Notes: generated from the sequence alone by a model not told the origin. A stretch of DNA of 64,000 nt from Lophius americanus (GCA_037951165.1 JBBDHG010000153.1:2172001-2236000), one strand, 5' to 3'; positions 25,401 through 38,269 are shown, counted from the first letter of the stretch. Numbers and translations: made by a program.

Positions 25401-28400
25401 GCAGGGTAAGACATCATTTGCTTCAGTCAGCAGGAGAAGTTCCACACTGAAATCAAGGCAATGACATCTTCTAGGTCTGACCTGAGAAGAGAGAGAGAGA
25501 GCAGCACCAACAAGCTGGAACTGATTCTACAGGACGGGTTGCTCAGAGTTGGAGGACGTTCAGTCAATAATTCTCTCTAAGGAGCAGCGTGCGTCCTCTT
25601 TGATTCTGACGCACATCCATAATCACCTGGGTCATGCTAGCAGAAACAACTTTCTATCCACGCCACACAGGCACTGTTGGACCACAGATGCCTCGATAGG
25701 ACTGATGGTAGAACATCTGCTAACAATGCAAGGCCCACCCGTGGAGCCACCAGGACTGTTTGACCCGAGACGGCGGACACGAGTGCGGTACATCTCTGAG
25801 CTCCTTTGGAAAAGGTGGATTCCAGAGTATTTGCCTTTACTACCAGTGCACCACAGGTGGAATACAGAGATGAGAAATCTGCTTCCAGGAGACGTTGTTC
25901 TGATTATGGACTCCAATTTGGGAGAGTTCAGGACATTTTCAGAGGCATATGAAGATTTGTACGGTCTGCATTAGACAAGACAGAGACTGGTGTATTAGAA
26001 GGATCACTAAACGCTGTCTGTTGTAAGTGGCACAGTAAGGTTGTTTTGGAGCAGGGATGAAGGCTGGGTCCCAACGGTTGGTTAAGTAAAAGTATTAGTG
26101 ACCTCTGACCCCAAGCAGACTTTTTTATTTCTTAAAAAAAAAAAATCAAGGCAGATTCGATAGTGAACTTTGAGAAAAATTCATATTGGATTATAAGATT
26201 TGACATAAATTAACTTTGCAACTGTGAAATATATTGTCTTCATTGCTAAAATGGCTATTTTAAGACAAATAATGCTTTAAGTAGCACATTATCTCATTTT
26301 ATCATATAAATTGACCTTCAAACAGCGTTTGTGGATTAAAACATATGCCAAGACTATGACTGGAAATTGGAAGAAGAAAAATGATTGTGACTTATGTCAG
26401 AATTCTGCTTAGAATATGTGAAATGCTGCTTGGTTGGAAACTTTGCCCCCTGATGTTTGGATGGGTTCACAGAAGTCAGGGCAAAAGTTGCAAATCTTTT
26501 CGCCAGAATTCGTGACCCGCTGCATGCAGCACACTGTCTGTGATCTTTGTCTTGAGGCATTTCCTGTTAGGATGGATTTTTCATTCAAAGCATAAACCTA
26601 AACACCAAGCTCTGTGTATTATTAACAAAATATATATTTACAGCTTTTGGTGGTAAAATAGCATTTTTTTCAAATGGAAAACTATTTCACACAAACATAC
26701 ACATTCAGACACATGTCAGACACACGTCACACACCCACACAGACGCACACACACACTCACCTGTAGCCACTCCCTCTCCAGCAGAGCCAGGAAGCCCTCC
26801 AGTGTGCGGCAGCAGGGGTCCATGATGAGTTGAGCCAGAGTGCTGATGATCAATGTGGCGTCTGTCCCTTCAGAGCCGTGAACCAGAACTGAATGATTGT
26901 CCCTGGACAAAATCCAGATAGATAAAGTATGAGGCAAAATACTCAATGGATGTTTATTATATCTATTAGTTAAATATACGTTAATCAGCTGAGAAAACCA
27001 AATCAAAAAAGAGCAGCTTGAGTTTGATGCAACACATTATTACATTTTTCTCTTTTAACCTTTTCACATTTTTTAAAAGTAATTTTTGGGTAAGATCTTT
27101 ATTATAAACCTTGGATCCTATATTAAGTCAATAATCGTCAAGTCAAGTCAATTAAAACATTTTTAAGCCATGATGCTTTTACATTTTTTTCTCTCTTGGT
27201 GCCATTTTGGCGATTTATGCTATTTTCCATATTTCCTGTTATTTATTCACAGACATCAACAACAGCAAGGAAACTATGTTTTTTAAAGTTAGTAGGGAGT
27301 CAAATTACAACTAAAATCAATCGGTTTTTAATTAACAATATAAAAAAAAAAAAGAAATTTGAATAACCCCTAGTAAATGTCTGGGCTTATTTACCCTTTT
27401 CTCTCTTCTGCCACAATAAAATAGTAAAAGTAGACTGCTTCTCCTCGTATAAGTTACTGCAGTGAGGAGCAGCTGCACCTCAGAAAACAGTCAGGTGCAT
27501 AAAAAGCCTCCGGGTGCATTTAACATTAAATTTAAGCAACTTTGTGTGTTTTCCTGTTTTTAACGTAACAGCACTGACACACGTTGAACACCTGGTTGAC
27601 GTGAACGCACCTCGCCAGTTAATTCAAACAAGCATTGCATTTATTATTACGCGTGCGCGACTTACTAATATGTTTATTAATCCAATCCCGGGATCCATAG
27701 CGTCTGTTCAAAGGATTGGCCTAAAGTTTATTAGAGTTACTGGACTAATGCTGAGATCTGACAACAGAGGAGAGGGGAGGGGCGCTGTCACTCTAGATTG
27801 ACACACCTGCTATCGTAGTGCAATTTAGGATTTGCGGGCCAGTTATTCTAGAAATAAGATATTGTCGAAGCATGTGCTGAAAAGAGGAAAAGAAAACCAC
27901 CCCGTCACATTGGATCATGGGGATGGCTCTTTGACACAGCGAGGCCGCTCTGGTTCTGGACACCTGCTGTGTATAAGATGGATTCCATCAAGTACCAGGA
28001 AATGTTTGAGGAAAACATCTCACCATCTGTGAGGAGGCTGAAGCTCGGGTGTCATTGGACCTCCCAAAAGGACCCACATAGACCCCAAGGTCCACCAAGG
28101 CTTGGAACATTCTGGAGTGGTTGTTGTAGTCACCTGACTCGAATCCCATAGAAAATCTCCCGAGTGTTTTGAAGAAGATGTTTTCAACTATCACATAATG
28201 GGGGGCACGAGGAGTGGGCCATGGTTCCTCAGGAGCGTTTTCCTGACACTGGTTTCTGACTATGCATCATATCTGAATCAGATCATATCTGTAAACGGGT
28301 CTCTAGTGGTGCAGGAGAGTGCAGTTGTCAGTATAAGTGGTATTTTTTATTATATTTGGGATAAACATATTGATATATTTAAATGATTATTGTTCGATCT

Positions 28401-31400
28401 GGTTATTACAAACAGCTGATGATACAATATTTTTCGGATAAACTTAATATACCATACAAGCTGAATATTTTTCCTTCCAGTTGAAAAACCATGTTTCTTT
28501 AAATATAAGAAAAGTTAGATTTGAAATTTTTTGGATTGAAAGGAAAACAAGTCCGTTTAATAAACATGTTTTGTCTTTTTTTTATGATTTTATGATATTC
28601 TCATGTCATAACATGCTTATTCACACTATGTTCATAGTATACTATTGTATTTCAGTGTGTTTAATTATGCAGATTTAACGTTTGTGGTGTTTTCTTTCCT
28701 TTTACCCCGAGATTAAATTAACAGAAAGCAAGTCTTGAGCCAAAATGTCTTTATAGTCAGGAATATGCTTTTCTTTTTCCCGGTTGTGTTGTGTAAAGGT
28801 TCACTTAATAATAAATAACCATTAAAACTTTCACACATTATATTTTTAGATTTTACTATCCTTCTCTGAGGTAAAAAAAAAACAACTAAAAATAGTTATT
28901 TGAATTCATGGAAACCGGCGGTGAATGCAGCCCCACCAGTAGGTCTTACCTCTCCACACACTCTGCCAGCAGGCCGGCTGTGGACAGAGCCGTCTGGACG
29001 TGAGACAGCCACCTTGAATTCTCAAGCTTACTGAGCCAACGGTCCATATTATGGGATGAATCTACACAAGCCTCCACCAGTTTAATCAAACTCTCCTGCA
29101 GCGCTTTACCCCTGGTCACACATGTAAAGTGAATTCAATGATTGAATGTGAGGAATCAGAGTTATTAAATGCTGAATAGCACTTTACACCTGGTTTGCAC
29201 AGCACACCTCTCCATCTGTCTGTGCAGTCTCTTCCAGCAGCTGTAAGAGGATTTGGACTCAAATCCTCCGCCTGCCATGCGGGCCTGCTGCGCCTGCTGA
29301 CTGGAGCGGGTGTCAATAATGTAACCTTTTTCTGAACCGTCAATCACGGCCTGGAGGAGGTACTCGTCTTCCTTACAGCGCTTCCTGTTGGCCCCCGCCA
29401 GCGGCTGACCGCTGCGCATTATCACCTGCGAAGGTTTATATTAATCAGACGAGTTTAGACGCACGTCTGATTTGCGGGTCAGCAGTGGAGGAACCTCACC
29501 ATGCCGTTTTTCCTGTGGTAGTAGCAGAGCACAGGGAAGCGTCCTCCCTGTCTGAATTTTGCTGCCTTCCTTAACACGTCATCGCCGACGTCCCTGGGAA
29601 CGATGACAGCTGGAGCGTAAGAGGGACACACTGAGTAGTGGGTGTTCACGGTGCTCAGTCTCCACCTGTCGTGCTGCAAAACAGAGAACAGAGAGAATGA
29701 CGCAGATAAGGAGTTGAGCACATACAATGAACACTTTTGTGTTCTGACAGTCGACATGTGTGATTATTTTCAACAACTGCAGATGAATCTTGCAAACCCA
29801 CGAAAAGCAAGAAAAGAAAAACACTTAAAAATCTTCACACTTAAATAATAGTAATAAGGTGACCTTTATTAATCTTATACAGTCATACACAGTGGAATTA
29901 GTTTAGTGTGAATTAATATTCACAATGTGGATTAAGGTTTAGTTGTAAGTCACATGACTGCATGACCAGGAAGATAAGAGCCACAACTATGAGCGAAACT
30001 CAATAATAATAATACTATTAATTATAATAATGAAACTCATTTGTATAGCACTTTTCAAAACAAAGTTACAAAGTACTTTGGATGATATAACAGGTTAACA
30101 ATGGCAGAGAACAATCACAAATAGAGACCAACAGGGATATAAGATTACGAAAAAGCTTTCTTGAATGAACTTTTGTTATATAACGCTTTTCTAGCCTGCT
30201 CGACCACTCAAAGCACTTTAGACTCATCATTCACACACACATTCATACTGTGATGATAGAGGCTACCGTGCACGGCGATGATACTGATCGCGAGCTTCGG
30301 CTGGCCTCAGGCAGGGAGTTTCTCGAGGGGAGTGACCCTGACTGAAAAGACGGGTCACTTTAAGTCTTGAGGTGATCTCAGGAACAGCCAGCAGAGCTCT
30401 TTCTGGAGATATGAGACTGGACCCAGGCTTGTATTCGTGGGCCTGACCTTAACATACACAGTACCAAAAGCTACAGTAAATTTGCTGAGGAAGACTTTCA
30501 TCCACCATTGAATAATCATGCATTGACTTCTGGTGCTGCCATGGCAACGTGAAGTCAATGGACACCCATCCTAAGAGCTTCAGCTACAAAAGCTATTTCT
30601 GCCTGTGTTTAACCACGATTGAAGTCAAATCTGATGCTTTCATCAACAATGGAAACGTCTTGATCTTCCATTTATGTCATAAATCCGTTTCTACAACTAT
30701 GAGACTCCTCATGTCTGGTGAATATCAAAAAATATAACAGCAAACAACCTTTTATCTTCTAATTAACGCGGGAAAAAGGTAATAAAAGAATATCAGCCAG
30801 CATGGCCGATCTGATCTTCCATACAGGCTAGGTAAACTTAGCTAAACTAAGATAGACTAAGCTAAGCTGGCCTGCTGCATATTTAAACAAGAGTTGTAAT
30901 CTCTGCAAAAACAATGAATCATCTGTTCTGATGGATAGGATGGACTGGTAAGCCCATCCAGCTTCATCTGAATGAAGGAGGGAACGACGTAACGGCAACT
31001 GCAGATATCCTCCATGTTCTGGAACATCGTTCCTACAAAACATCTAAAACAATGCTAGCCCTCCGGATCCAGCCCTCACCACCGCCTGCTAATCCCAGAG
31101 GAAGGTGTCTGTCTTTTAAAAACAAAGACAAGCTGTGTGCAGCACATTGTGGAATTCTGAAGTTAAACAAATGAAAGCTAAGCAACGGGGATATCCTGAC
31201 GCTTAACCCCAGCCTGCAGCAGCTTCCCTGGCATTTTCCTGTCCTGTGGATGTCGGGTCTTAGTTTGGAGTAGAAGCCTGAGAGGCTGAGTGTGACTGCA
31301 TGTTTCATGCATGTGGGATAAGAAACAAGCTCAGAAGAGTTTTTTCTGTGCTTCTTACCAGCTCCTTCATCTGTCTGTACTGATTTTCAGGGGACGTGAG

Positions 31401-31746
31401 ACCCCACTGGGTCTCCAGGTTGAGATTAGAGGGCCTGTAAAAGAAAGGGTACGTCTCCGACACGTTGTCCAGACAGGACAGCGTCTAGTGATAGAGAGAA
31501 GGACATGGTGAGAGAAGAAAAACAACCTGTGATCCCAGTTTAAGGCATAAAAAATATGGACGTCCTCATCACATTCTTGGATTAGTAGGATTAGATTATT
31601 ATTATATATATGAAATCTAATAACTTTAATACCTCGATAGACTGTGCAATGTTGAGACATTGCTCCATGCCCGGGATGTCAAGTTGGAGGACACGCAGAT
31701 CTTTACACTTGATAGTAATCGTTCCAGAAGATCCAGATATCCTACA

Positions 31747-31829
<83 letters not shown>

Positions 31830-33448
31830 CAACTATAATTATCACATAAGAGAAGAGAAACAATACTCTTCAGCCCAATTCTCCTATAGTCCACCACGTT
31901 TTGACTAAAGCGTTGCAGAAAATCTGACTGCAAGCACAAAATGAAAGTTAAAGTGTGTGTAGGTGTGTGCTAGTGTGCGTGTGTGTGTGTGTAAGGGGAT
32001 GGTTTTGTAGCAGACAAATGGCTTTCCAACACTGACTTGCTTTTGCAGGCAAAAAATGCATCAAGTGGTTTCAGCAATACTCAGGTTTTTACAAAGCAAA
32101 AGTAGAAGCGGTTAGTAGCGAGCAACCACACGACACAGTGCCTTGGTGTGTGTGTGCGTGTGTGTGTGTGTGTGCGTGTGTGTGCGTGTGTGTGCGTGTG
32201 GTAGGGAGTTATTGTCATCAGGTAAGCAAATGCTGTCTTTCATAAAGCGCTGTGGGCAATAAGAGCAGCACACAGCAGACACACACAAATAATGTCCAAC
32301 CTGTCACGGCGACCTGCGTTAGAGAAGAGGCCAGAGTAGGCCAAAAGGTTTTCCACACTGGTTTAAAAAGATGTGAGGTATAATCAAATTAGACATTTAT
32401 TAGAAACTGGAACATTCACCGACACATTAAAGACAATTTTGGAGCTGATTAGTGATGCTGATTAGTGTGATTTGATAATCCTTAGAACAAATAAGTAGTA
32501 AAATGATCGTAAATGTCTCGTTTTTTTAGTGTCCTGTTAGTATTTTTAAGTAGTGAAATACAACATTGAGGCTGTTATTGATCTCTGTTGAATCAAGAGT
32601 CATGTTTTGGGATTCTATCTGTTTGTCTTTTGTTTTTTGCTGTTTTATATTTAATACACCGTAAACAATGTTGTAGAAATGATCATAAAACATACATGTA
32701 ATGGTAACAGTTGAAGACCATACTGCATCATCGTCGACACACTTTATTACCCTGAGCCAGAAAAAACTCTTTAACTTAAATTTCTAATTTCATAATAAGT
32801 GGACAACTTGCATTATACAGCGAAAATATACATTTATAAAACATTTCACCATGAAGCAAGCATACAAGCATACTTTCATTTCAACTGAACATTAAGTTAA
32901 TGATCAACCTTACTCAGTTCTCTATTCCCATCTATTTCCCAACCTTAAACAAAGAGTAAAAGTAAAGCCATATAATTAAAAAGTACATTATAGCCTAAAG
33001 TGATTTTCTGTCTTCATCACTTTTGGTCGAATTTTGATACCTAGTATGAGTTGGGAAACTAAAACATAAATAACAAAAATGTATTCATTTAAGAATAAGC
33101 AAACTACTGTAATGTACCTGTTTATCTGTCCAAAGTTCTCCACTGTGGACTGAAGTTGGCAAAAATATCTTTATGTCTTGATCTTTGCCGACTAATTGAT
33201 TTTATAGTCAACTTTATGAGACCTCTGCTGCCAGTATTTTCTAGCTTTCGAGTCACCTCCCTCCCTCACCTTTTCTCGATGGCATCGATGTTTCTGAGGA
33301 GGAGGATCAGCACCTCCTCCTCCTCTCTGTCCGAGAAGAGCAGGTGGTGTCCGGTGATGCAGAGGGTGCCTCTGGTCGGCGGGAGCAGCGGCTGGCGGAA
33401 CACGACGTTCTCCACGTTGGCCGTCTTTATGTGCTCGGAAAACTCCAT
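22420..33448 (-). CDS. mtmr9: mtmr9-like, myotubularin-related pseudophosphatase (10 exons)
   Basis: MTMR9 binds and stimulates active myotubularins (MTMR6/8 in the literature) and has no phosphatase activity itself. Exons: 33448-33270, 31741-31633, 31484-31359, 29673-29500, 29425-29208, 29111-28950, 26902-26761, 23072-22852, 22763-22612, 22520-22420. Phases close to 527 codons plus TGA (human 549). Exons 1-3 encode the PH-GRAM part (MEFSEHIKTANVENVV, TLCITGHHLLF). Exon 4 has VCPSYAPAVIVP and FRQGGRFPVLCYYHRKNGM; exon 5 has GYIIDTRSSQQAQQARMAGG. The P-loop reads HGSEGTD (about 331-337) in place of HCSDGWDR, so the catalytic Cys and Arg are absent, as in known MTMR9. The last exon starts at 22520 (FFLRWTQQARQLEEA) and gives a short coiled-coil end. 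Divergence in exon 1 suggests a paralogue of canonical mtmr9. Confidence 0.93.
23400..25975 (+). mobile_element. BEL/Pao-type LTR retrotransposon remnant, internally deleted
   Basis: It lies in mtmr9-like intron 7, on the opposite strand. From left to right: a 190-codon open frame (23408-23980) resembling a gag region; a broken continuation with a Cys/His knuckle (CSWCSCDH..., about 24555-24590); a protease-like motif FLDQGSSSAFCSD (about 24715); and, at 25549-25974, a frame with WIPEYLPLLPVHHRWN and LPGDVVLIMD, typical of the C-terminal domain after the integrase in Pao elements. Reverse transcriptase, RNase H and most of the integrase are missing. Stops and frameshifts occur throughout, so it is dead. 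LTRs were not identified. Confidence 0.75.
27890..28195 (+). mobile_element. Tc1-like transposase C-terminal fragment
   Basis: Within mtmr9-like intron 6, a broken frame gives YKMDSIKYQEMFEENISPSV and RRLKLGCHWT (27970-28065). After a frame change it gives a part matching the usual 'SPDLNPIE' region near 28130-28150. This is the C-terminal half of a Tc1/mariner transposase. It has no N-terminal half here and is not functional. Confidence 0.75.
30010..30340. repeat. teleost interspersed repeat tails ('tttgtatagcacttttc', 'accactcaaagcacttta')
   Basis: Two phrases in the intron between mtmr9-like exons 3 and 4, at 30035-30080 and 30170-30240, match common fish repeat sequences of the 'caaagcgctttacag' type. 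Class and exact limits are uncertain. The rest of this intron (29674-31358) shows no gene. Confidence 0.45.
31749..31827. repeat. (CA)n microsatellite abutting an mtmr9-like splice acceptor
   Basis: There are about 39 uninterrupted CA units on plus, i.e. (TG)n in the mtmr9-like transcript. The array ends 7 bases before exon 2, so the transcript reads (GT)n-CTGTAG|G. The usual pyrimidine tract is replaced by the TG run. Confidence 0.95.
32146..32200. repeat. (TG)n/(TGCG) imperfect microsatellite
   Basis: TG dinucleotides with periodic CG interruptions, in mtmr9-like intron 1. A shorter TG run lies near 31972-31990. Confidence 0.9.
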
Positions 33449-33680
33449 AATAGCTTCGTCCCTGCGAACTTCTTCAAATCACTTCCTCTAAAAGCGAAAG
33501 CGTGCCCCCCGCTTCTGTGCGCTCGCGCGGCTGGTGTCGGAGCGCAGACGCGTTCTGCTGCTCTGGAGAGAAGGCCTCTACAAATAGGGTCACGTCAGAG
33601 AGAGCGGCTGCTGCAGGTGGCTGAGCGCGAGACGGCTCCCACGGTGAAAACACGCCGTTTCAGCCGACAGAAGAAGGAAG
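33449..33680. promoter_or_regulatory. GC/CpG-rich region upstream of mtmr9-like
   Basis: The bases just upstream of the mtmr9-like ATG are clearly richer in G+C and CpG than the surrounding AT-rich DNA, for example around 33490-33620. This suits the 5' UTR and promoter of a broadly expressed gene. No TATA box was recognised and the start site is unknown. Confidence 0.4.
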
Positions 33681-34139
33681 TGCACGTTTCCTGAGAAGCG
33701 GAGTTGAGTCACATAGTGATGGACAATAATGCGGAGGAAAGTAATGAAACAGCAGTGATGGCGTTGTTGTATCATGAATGGCCACCAGATGGCAGTACAG
33801 TGACGAGTGAGCGCGCGACAACAGGTTAAGGCTGAGCGCAGAGAAAGAGCCGGAGTCGATTAAAGAAAATTCTAGAAGTAAAGGATCGTCATTCAAGTTT
33901 TTATTTCAGAATTAATTTCATCAGCAAACATACTGACGAGTAGAAACACGTCTGGGGCGCCGGCTGTACTTTTTTGTATATCTTTATTCTTTTTGTTTTT
34001 ATGTCTAACTAACATTGAAAGGGCTAAATTATTTTTTTTGTTTTGTTTTTAGAATTATGACTTTACTCTCAGAATTTCTAAAAGCATTAAGTAAAAATAA
34101 GTCTAATTGTGGGATTAAAATTAAAAATCTTACTGTTGT

Positions 34140-35720
34140 AAGAATTCTTCTTCTTTCAACTGTTTCCTTTAGGGGTCGCCACAGCGGATCATTTTTTTTC
34201 CATCTTGCCCTGTCCTCTGTATCTTCCTCTGTCACACCAACTAACTGCATGTCCTTTCTCAGCACATCCAGAAATCACAATAGATCCACTATCCCTCCTT
34301 TTCGTGTGTCCAGTCCATCTCAATCTGGCCTCTCTTACTTTGTCTACAAGACGTCTAACCTGGGCTGTCCCTCTGATGTGTTTGTTTCATATCCTGCCCA
34401 TCCCTAACATCTTCAACTCTGCCACCTCCAGCTCTGCGTCATGTCTTCTGATCAGAGCCGCCGTCTCCGAGCCTTACAGAAGGGCTGGTCTCGCCACCAT
34501 CTTGTTAACCATTCCCTTCACTCTTGCTAGTACTATTCTGTCACAGATAACTCCTGAAACTCTTCTTCACCCACTCCCCGTTGTTCTGAACAGTTGACCA
34601 CAAGTTCTTAAACTCCTGCACCTTCTTTTCTCCTACTCCTTGCATCCTCAAAGTTCCACCTGCTTCTCATATATTCAGTTTATTCTATTAAATATTCAGT
34701 CTTGACCTTAATTCCTCTTCTCTCCACTGCATACCTCCGCCACTCCAGGTTTTCTTCCACCTGCTCTCACTACAGATCAAAATGTCATCCGTGCACATCT
34801 TAGTCCATGGGGATTCCTATCTGACCTCATCTGTCAGCCTGTCCATCACCATAGCAAACAAGAAGGGGTTCACTGCTGCTCACAGATTTTCACCACTTTT
34901 CTTAACCTTGCCTCCACTACTCTTTTCCATCTCTTCATCCTGCGGCAATAGCACACTATTCCTCCATTCCTCGTGCGTCCTCCCATTCAGCTAGTGTCGA
35001 AAAATGTAGTTGCATACTCCACTTCCTTCTCTCCTAGATACCTCCATACCTCCACTGGTATTTCATCCATTCTTCATTCTCTTCAAAGCTGCTTTCACTT
35101 CAGAATTACTGATCCTTGATACATCTTGGTTTTCTTGAAGTCTCACACCTTCCACCCTTCTCTCTCTCTCATATCCTACATTTATCAGTTCTGGAAAGTA
35201 TTCTTTCCATCCTGCCCTCACACTCTCCTCACTTGTAAGCACATTTCCGTCTCCATCCTTAATCACCCTAACCTGCTGCTCATCCTTCCCATCTCGATCT
35301 CTCTGCCTCGTAAATCGGTAAAAGGCATTTTGTCCTTCCTTAGTGTCCAATCTTTCATACGACTCATCATTGGCCTGTTGTTTAGCCTTTGCAACCTCAC
35401 TCTTCGCCTTACCTTGCTACCCTTTGTACTCTTGCCTACTTTCTTCATCTCTATTGCTATCCGACTTCTTCTTTGCTAACCGTTTCTTGCTTATACCCTC
35501 TTGAAACTCCTCATTCAACCGCCAAATCTTCTAATTTTATTCTCTCTGCCCGGGTGAGACACCAAGCACCTTCCTACCTGTCTCCCTTATCACATGTGCT
35601 GTGATTGCCCAGTCATCAGGCAGTTCTCCACTACCACCCAAAGCCTGTCTCAGTCGCTCCCTAAAGTTCCTGCAGTAGCCTTCTTTCTTCAACTTCCACT
35701 ATTTGATCTCCCGCTTACCT
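34140..35720 (-). mobile_element. RTE/BovB-type LINE fragment (3' part of ORF2)
   Basis: On the minus strand, 35350-35063 reads GQNAFYRFTRQRDRDGKDEQ and VIKDGDGNVLTSEESV, the linker before the reverse transcriptase in a common fish LINE. The 3' end, near 34265-34150, reads MQLVGVTEEDTEDRARWKK and finishes with the signature 'tgatccgctgtggcgaccc' of this family. The middle is broken by stops and frameshifts. I infer RTE-type from recalled family sequences. Non-functional. Confidence 0.75.
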
Positions 35721-37355
35721 TTAATTAATCTCAGAATTCCGACTTTAAAAATCAAGATTCTGACTCCATTCCTAAGAATCTAAATTTGGACTGAATTCTC
35801 AGTATTAAAAAAAAATAATAATCATGTCAGGAAAAAGTTAGAATTTCAACTGTGGACTGAGAGAATAAGAAAATTTTAAAGTATAACCTCCGCCGAAGGC
35901 TAAAACCTGTCTCCAAACACAATGAATCATGTATATGGTTAGCTGCATAACTGTACTTCTATAAATTCAAATGGGAGAATTTTAAAATATAGCCTCGGTC
36001 AAAGGCTAAACCTACCTGTGAGCCTACTTTGTGTCTTCCTCTCTCATTCTCTTCATGTGTTCAGCATGTTGTCCTATTCTCTGCTCCAACATCTTAGACT
36101 TGGGGCATAATCTTAAACAGACATTGTGACATCATTTCCTGTTCTTCTCCAGAATAAAACATCAAAGGAACAAGGCACAGTCCTGCCAGCCTCTGAATCT
36201 ATCGACAACTCCAACAAACCCTCTGAGTATCTCTCAAATACACTGTAGCAGGTCGTCTCCTGCGCCTTCCACTGCAGCATCTCTGTTCAGCCCACTGAAC
36301 CCCTGAACCTTCTATTTAGTAGAAAAGCTTTAATTCTGCTACGTTTACGTAACTTCTGATTGCAGATTGTTCACTCAAAATATGGGCTCCTAAATTAAAA
36401 AATGTAAAATGCGTTCATAACTTTACAATACAGCAATAATATCATTTAATATTAAAATAACAAAATTATAATAATGGAGGTCTAGTTTCTCTTTGTGTGC
36501 CTTGTAACACTGATCATACACTATGGTGGTTGATTATCAAGGTAACAGTATTTGGCGATCATTACAAAATATGTAAAAGTAGCCCATAAAGAATGTCTTT
36601 TTTTAGCATAAACTCACTTTTTTGCAGTGAAAAAACATTCAGATAAAACAAATAGGCCCTATACATCCATGTAAGATGTGTGATTTTAAATATGAAGCTC
36701 TACAAAAGATGCAACCAGCCATAAAAATATTTGTATTACTTACTACATAAGTGTTTCATTTTATGCAATTTGACCTTTTAATCCTGCTGTTTGAAATGAT
36801 TTATACTATTTCAGAAGTCTGGCGTTGCTGATTTCCGATTCTGTGTTGAAAACACATGATATGCTCATTAACTAATAACGTTAAAATGTGTCTTTCTCTT
36901 TTATTTGACTGTAATAGACCAGTAATATAATAAAGGGTATACAATAATACATTATATCAATGCATAAATTATTTTGTAGATGTGCTGATAAGACTTATGT
37001 GACACAAAGAATGTAATTGACGGTTACCTTTATTTGAACGTAACACATATTTTGTATGAAATAATTTCATTTTTGCGAGATGAACATGATTACGTCACGT
37101 AGAACAGGCATGAAATTCCACGACTTAAAATCTAGTTGGTATGAACTGATAAAATTGAGTTTGTTTGTCTTGTGTTCATTTCTGTTACACTTCACATTGT
37201 TTGAACTCAAGAGGAATTTTTTGGATTCTTTTAATGGAGAGTATTTCCACATGACATGATGTTGTTTTTTTTACATTGCTAAGCAATTTTATTGGGCCAA
37301 CTTAATAAATTTAAGTTAAATGGACTGTCATTCATCCAGGTCATAGTAATCCATG
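35721..37355. other. intergenic, no gene seen
   Basis: AT-rich sequence between the LINE fragment and the Penelope-like fragment. Two short related phrases ('ataacctccgccgaaggctaaa' type, about 35885 and 35985) are likely repeat debris. No coding exon or RNA gene is recognised. Confidence 0.4.
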
Positions 37356-37359
37356 TGGG

Positions 37360-38110
37360 GTCAATTTGAAGCAACTTGACTTCTGTTTCGGCTTGAATGC
37401 GTTTCTCCTCTCATCCAAAAAAAGTCTTCTTCAGTTGTAACTGTCTGATGGGGAGTCAGGGAACCTACACCTCTATTAAGTGCTGGTAGATAGAGGGTCA
37501 TTGGCATTTGGGCTTGCATAGGTAATGTGGGTGGGTCTGAGTCTACAGGAGATTCAACAGGAGTGGTTTTGTTAGTCTGCTGGGGTATCATATGAGTCGT
37601 CAGCACAATGTGAACCCAGGTATGGACGACGGCGAAACCGTCTGGGGAGAGATGTTAAGATGTTGTATGTGGGTTAGAGGTGATGCTGCGGACCCCCACC
37701 GCTGTTTAGAGAGGGGCGCTACAGCTTGATATAGATGGCTATATCAAACTCTGGATGCAGGTGAACTGCTGAGTCCTGTCCTAAAGAGCTTACTCTCCTG
37801 TGTTGAGCCCTGTTGTGGTTCTGATAAGCGGGCTCCCCTCTGCTGGGCCATGCACCTGTGAAAAGATCGTTTGGTCTCCACTGTATAAAGATCCAGGCAT
37901 TCCTCGCTGCAATGAACTCAGTGGATCCCTTGTGAACTTGATGTTGTGGTCCACGGTGTTGATGTGATTTGTGATGGCCTCCACTTCACAGGCTTTGAAG
38001 TGTCAATCACGCACATGAACCAGTGGCGAGGTGTTGTCCCATAGAAGGAAGTTAGAGCCCTCTCCCCAGACTGTTTCGCCATCATCTAATCCTGGATTCC
38101 CATGCTAACG
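37360..38110 (-). mobile_element. Penelope-like element fragment with internal deletion
   Basis: On the minus strand, a stretch near 37984-37920 reads AITNHINTVDHNIKFTRD, typical of the Penelope reverse transcriptase palm/thumb. It jumps directly to a GIY-YIG-type endonuclease stretch (LYTVETKRSFHRCMAQQ, about 37890-37840), and then a region like the 'LNRGGGLRHHL' end (about 37700). Intervening protein is missing and frames are broken. This is an inactive, internally deleted copy between mtmr9-like and fam167b. Confidence 0.65.
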
Positions 38111-38269
38111 ACTCACACGGTCCTCCAGCAGACGATCTGTCACTAGCGTTTCCTGACGGTTCAGACCCACCCACATTAGTTATGCCCGACCACATGCTCT
38201 ATGTATCACTCTCTATGTACCAACACTTGTAAATTCCCTGCCTAAAGGCAGTTAAATCTGAAGGAGCAG

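Noticed and set aside
31591..31908. Frames encoding poly(Cys-Val) or poly(Thr-His)
   Set aside because: Translations of the CA/TG microsatellite.
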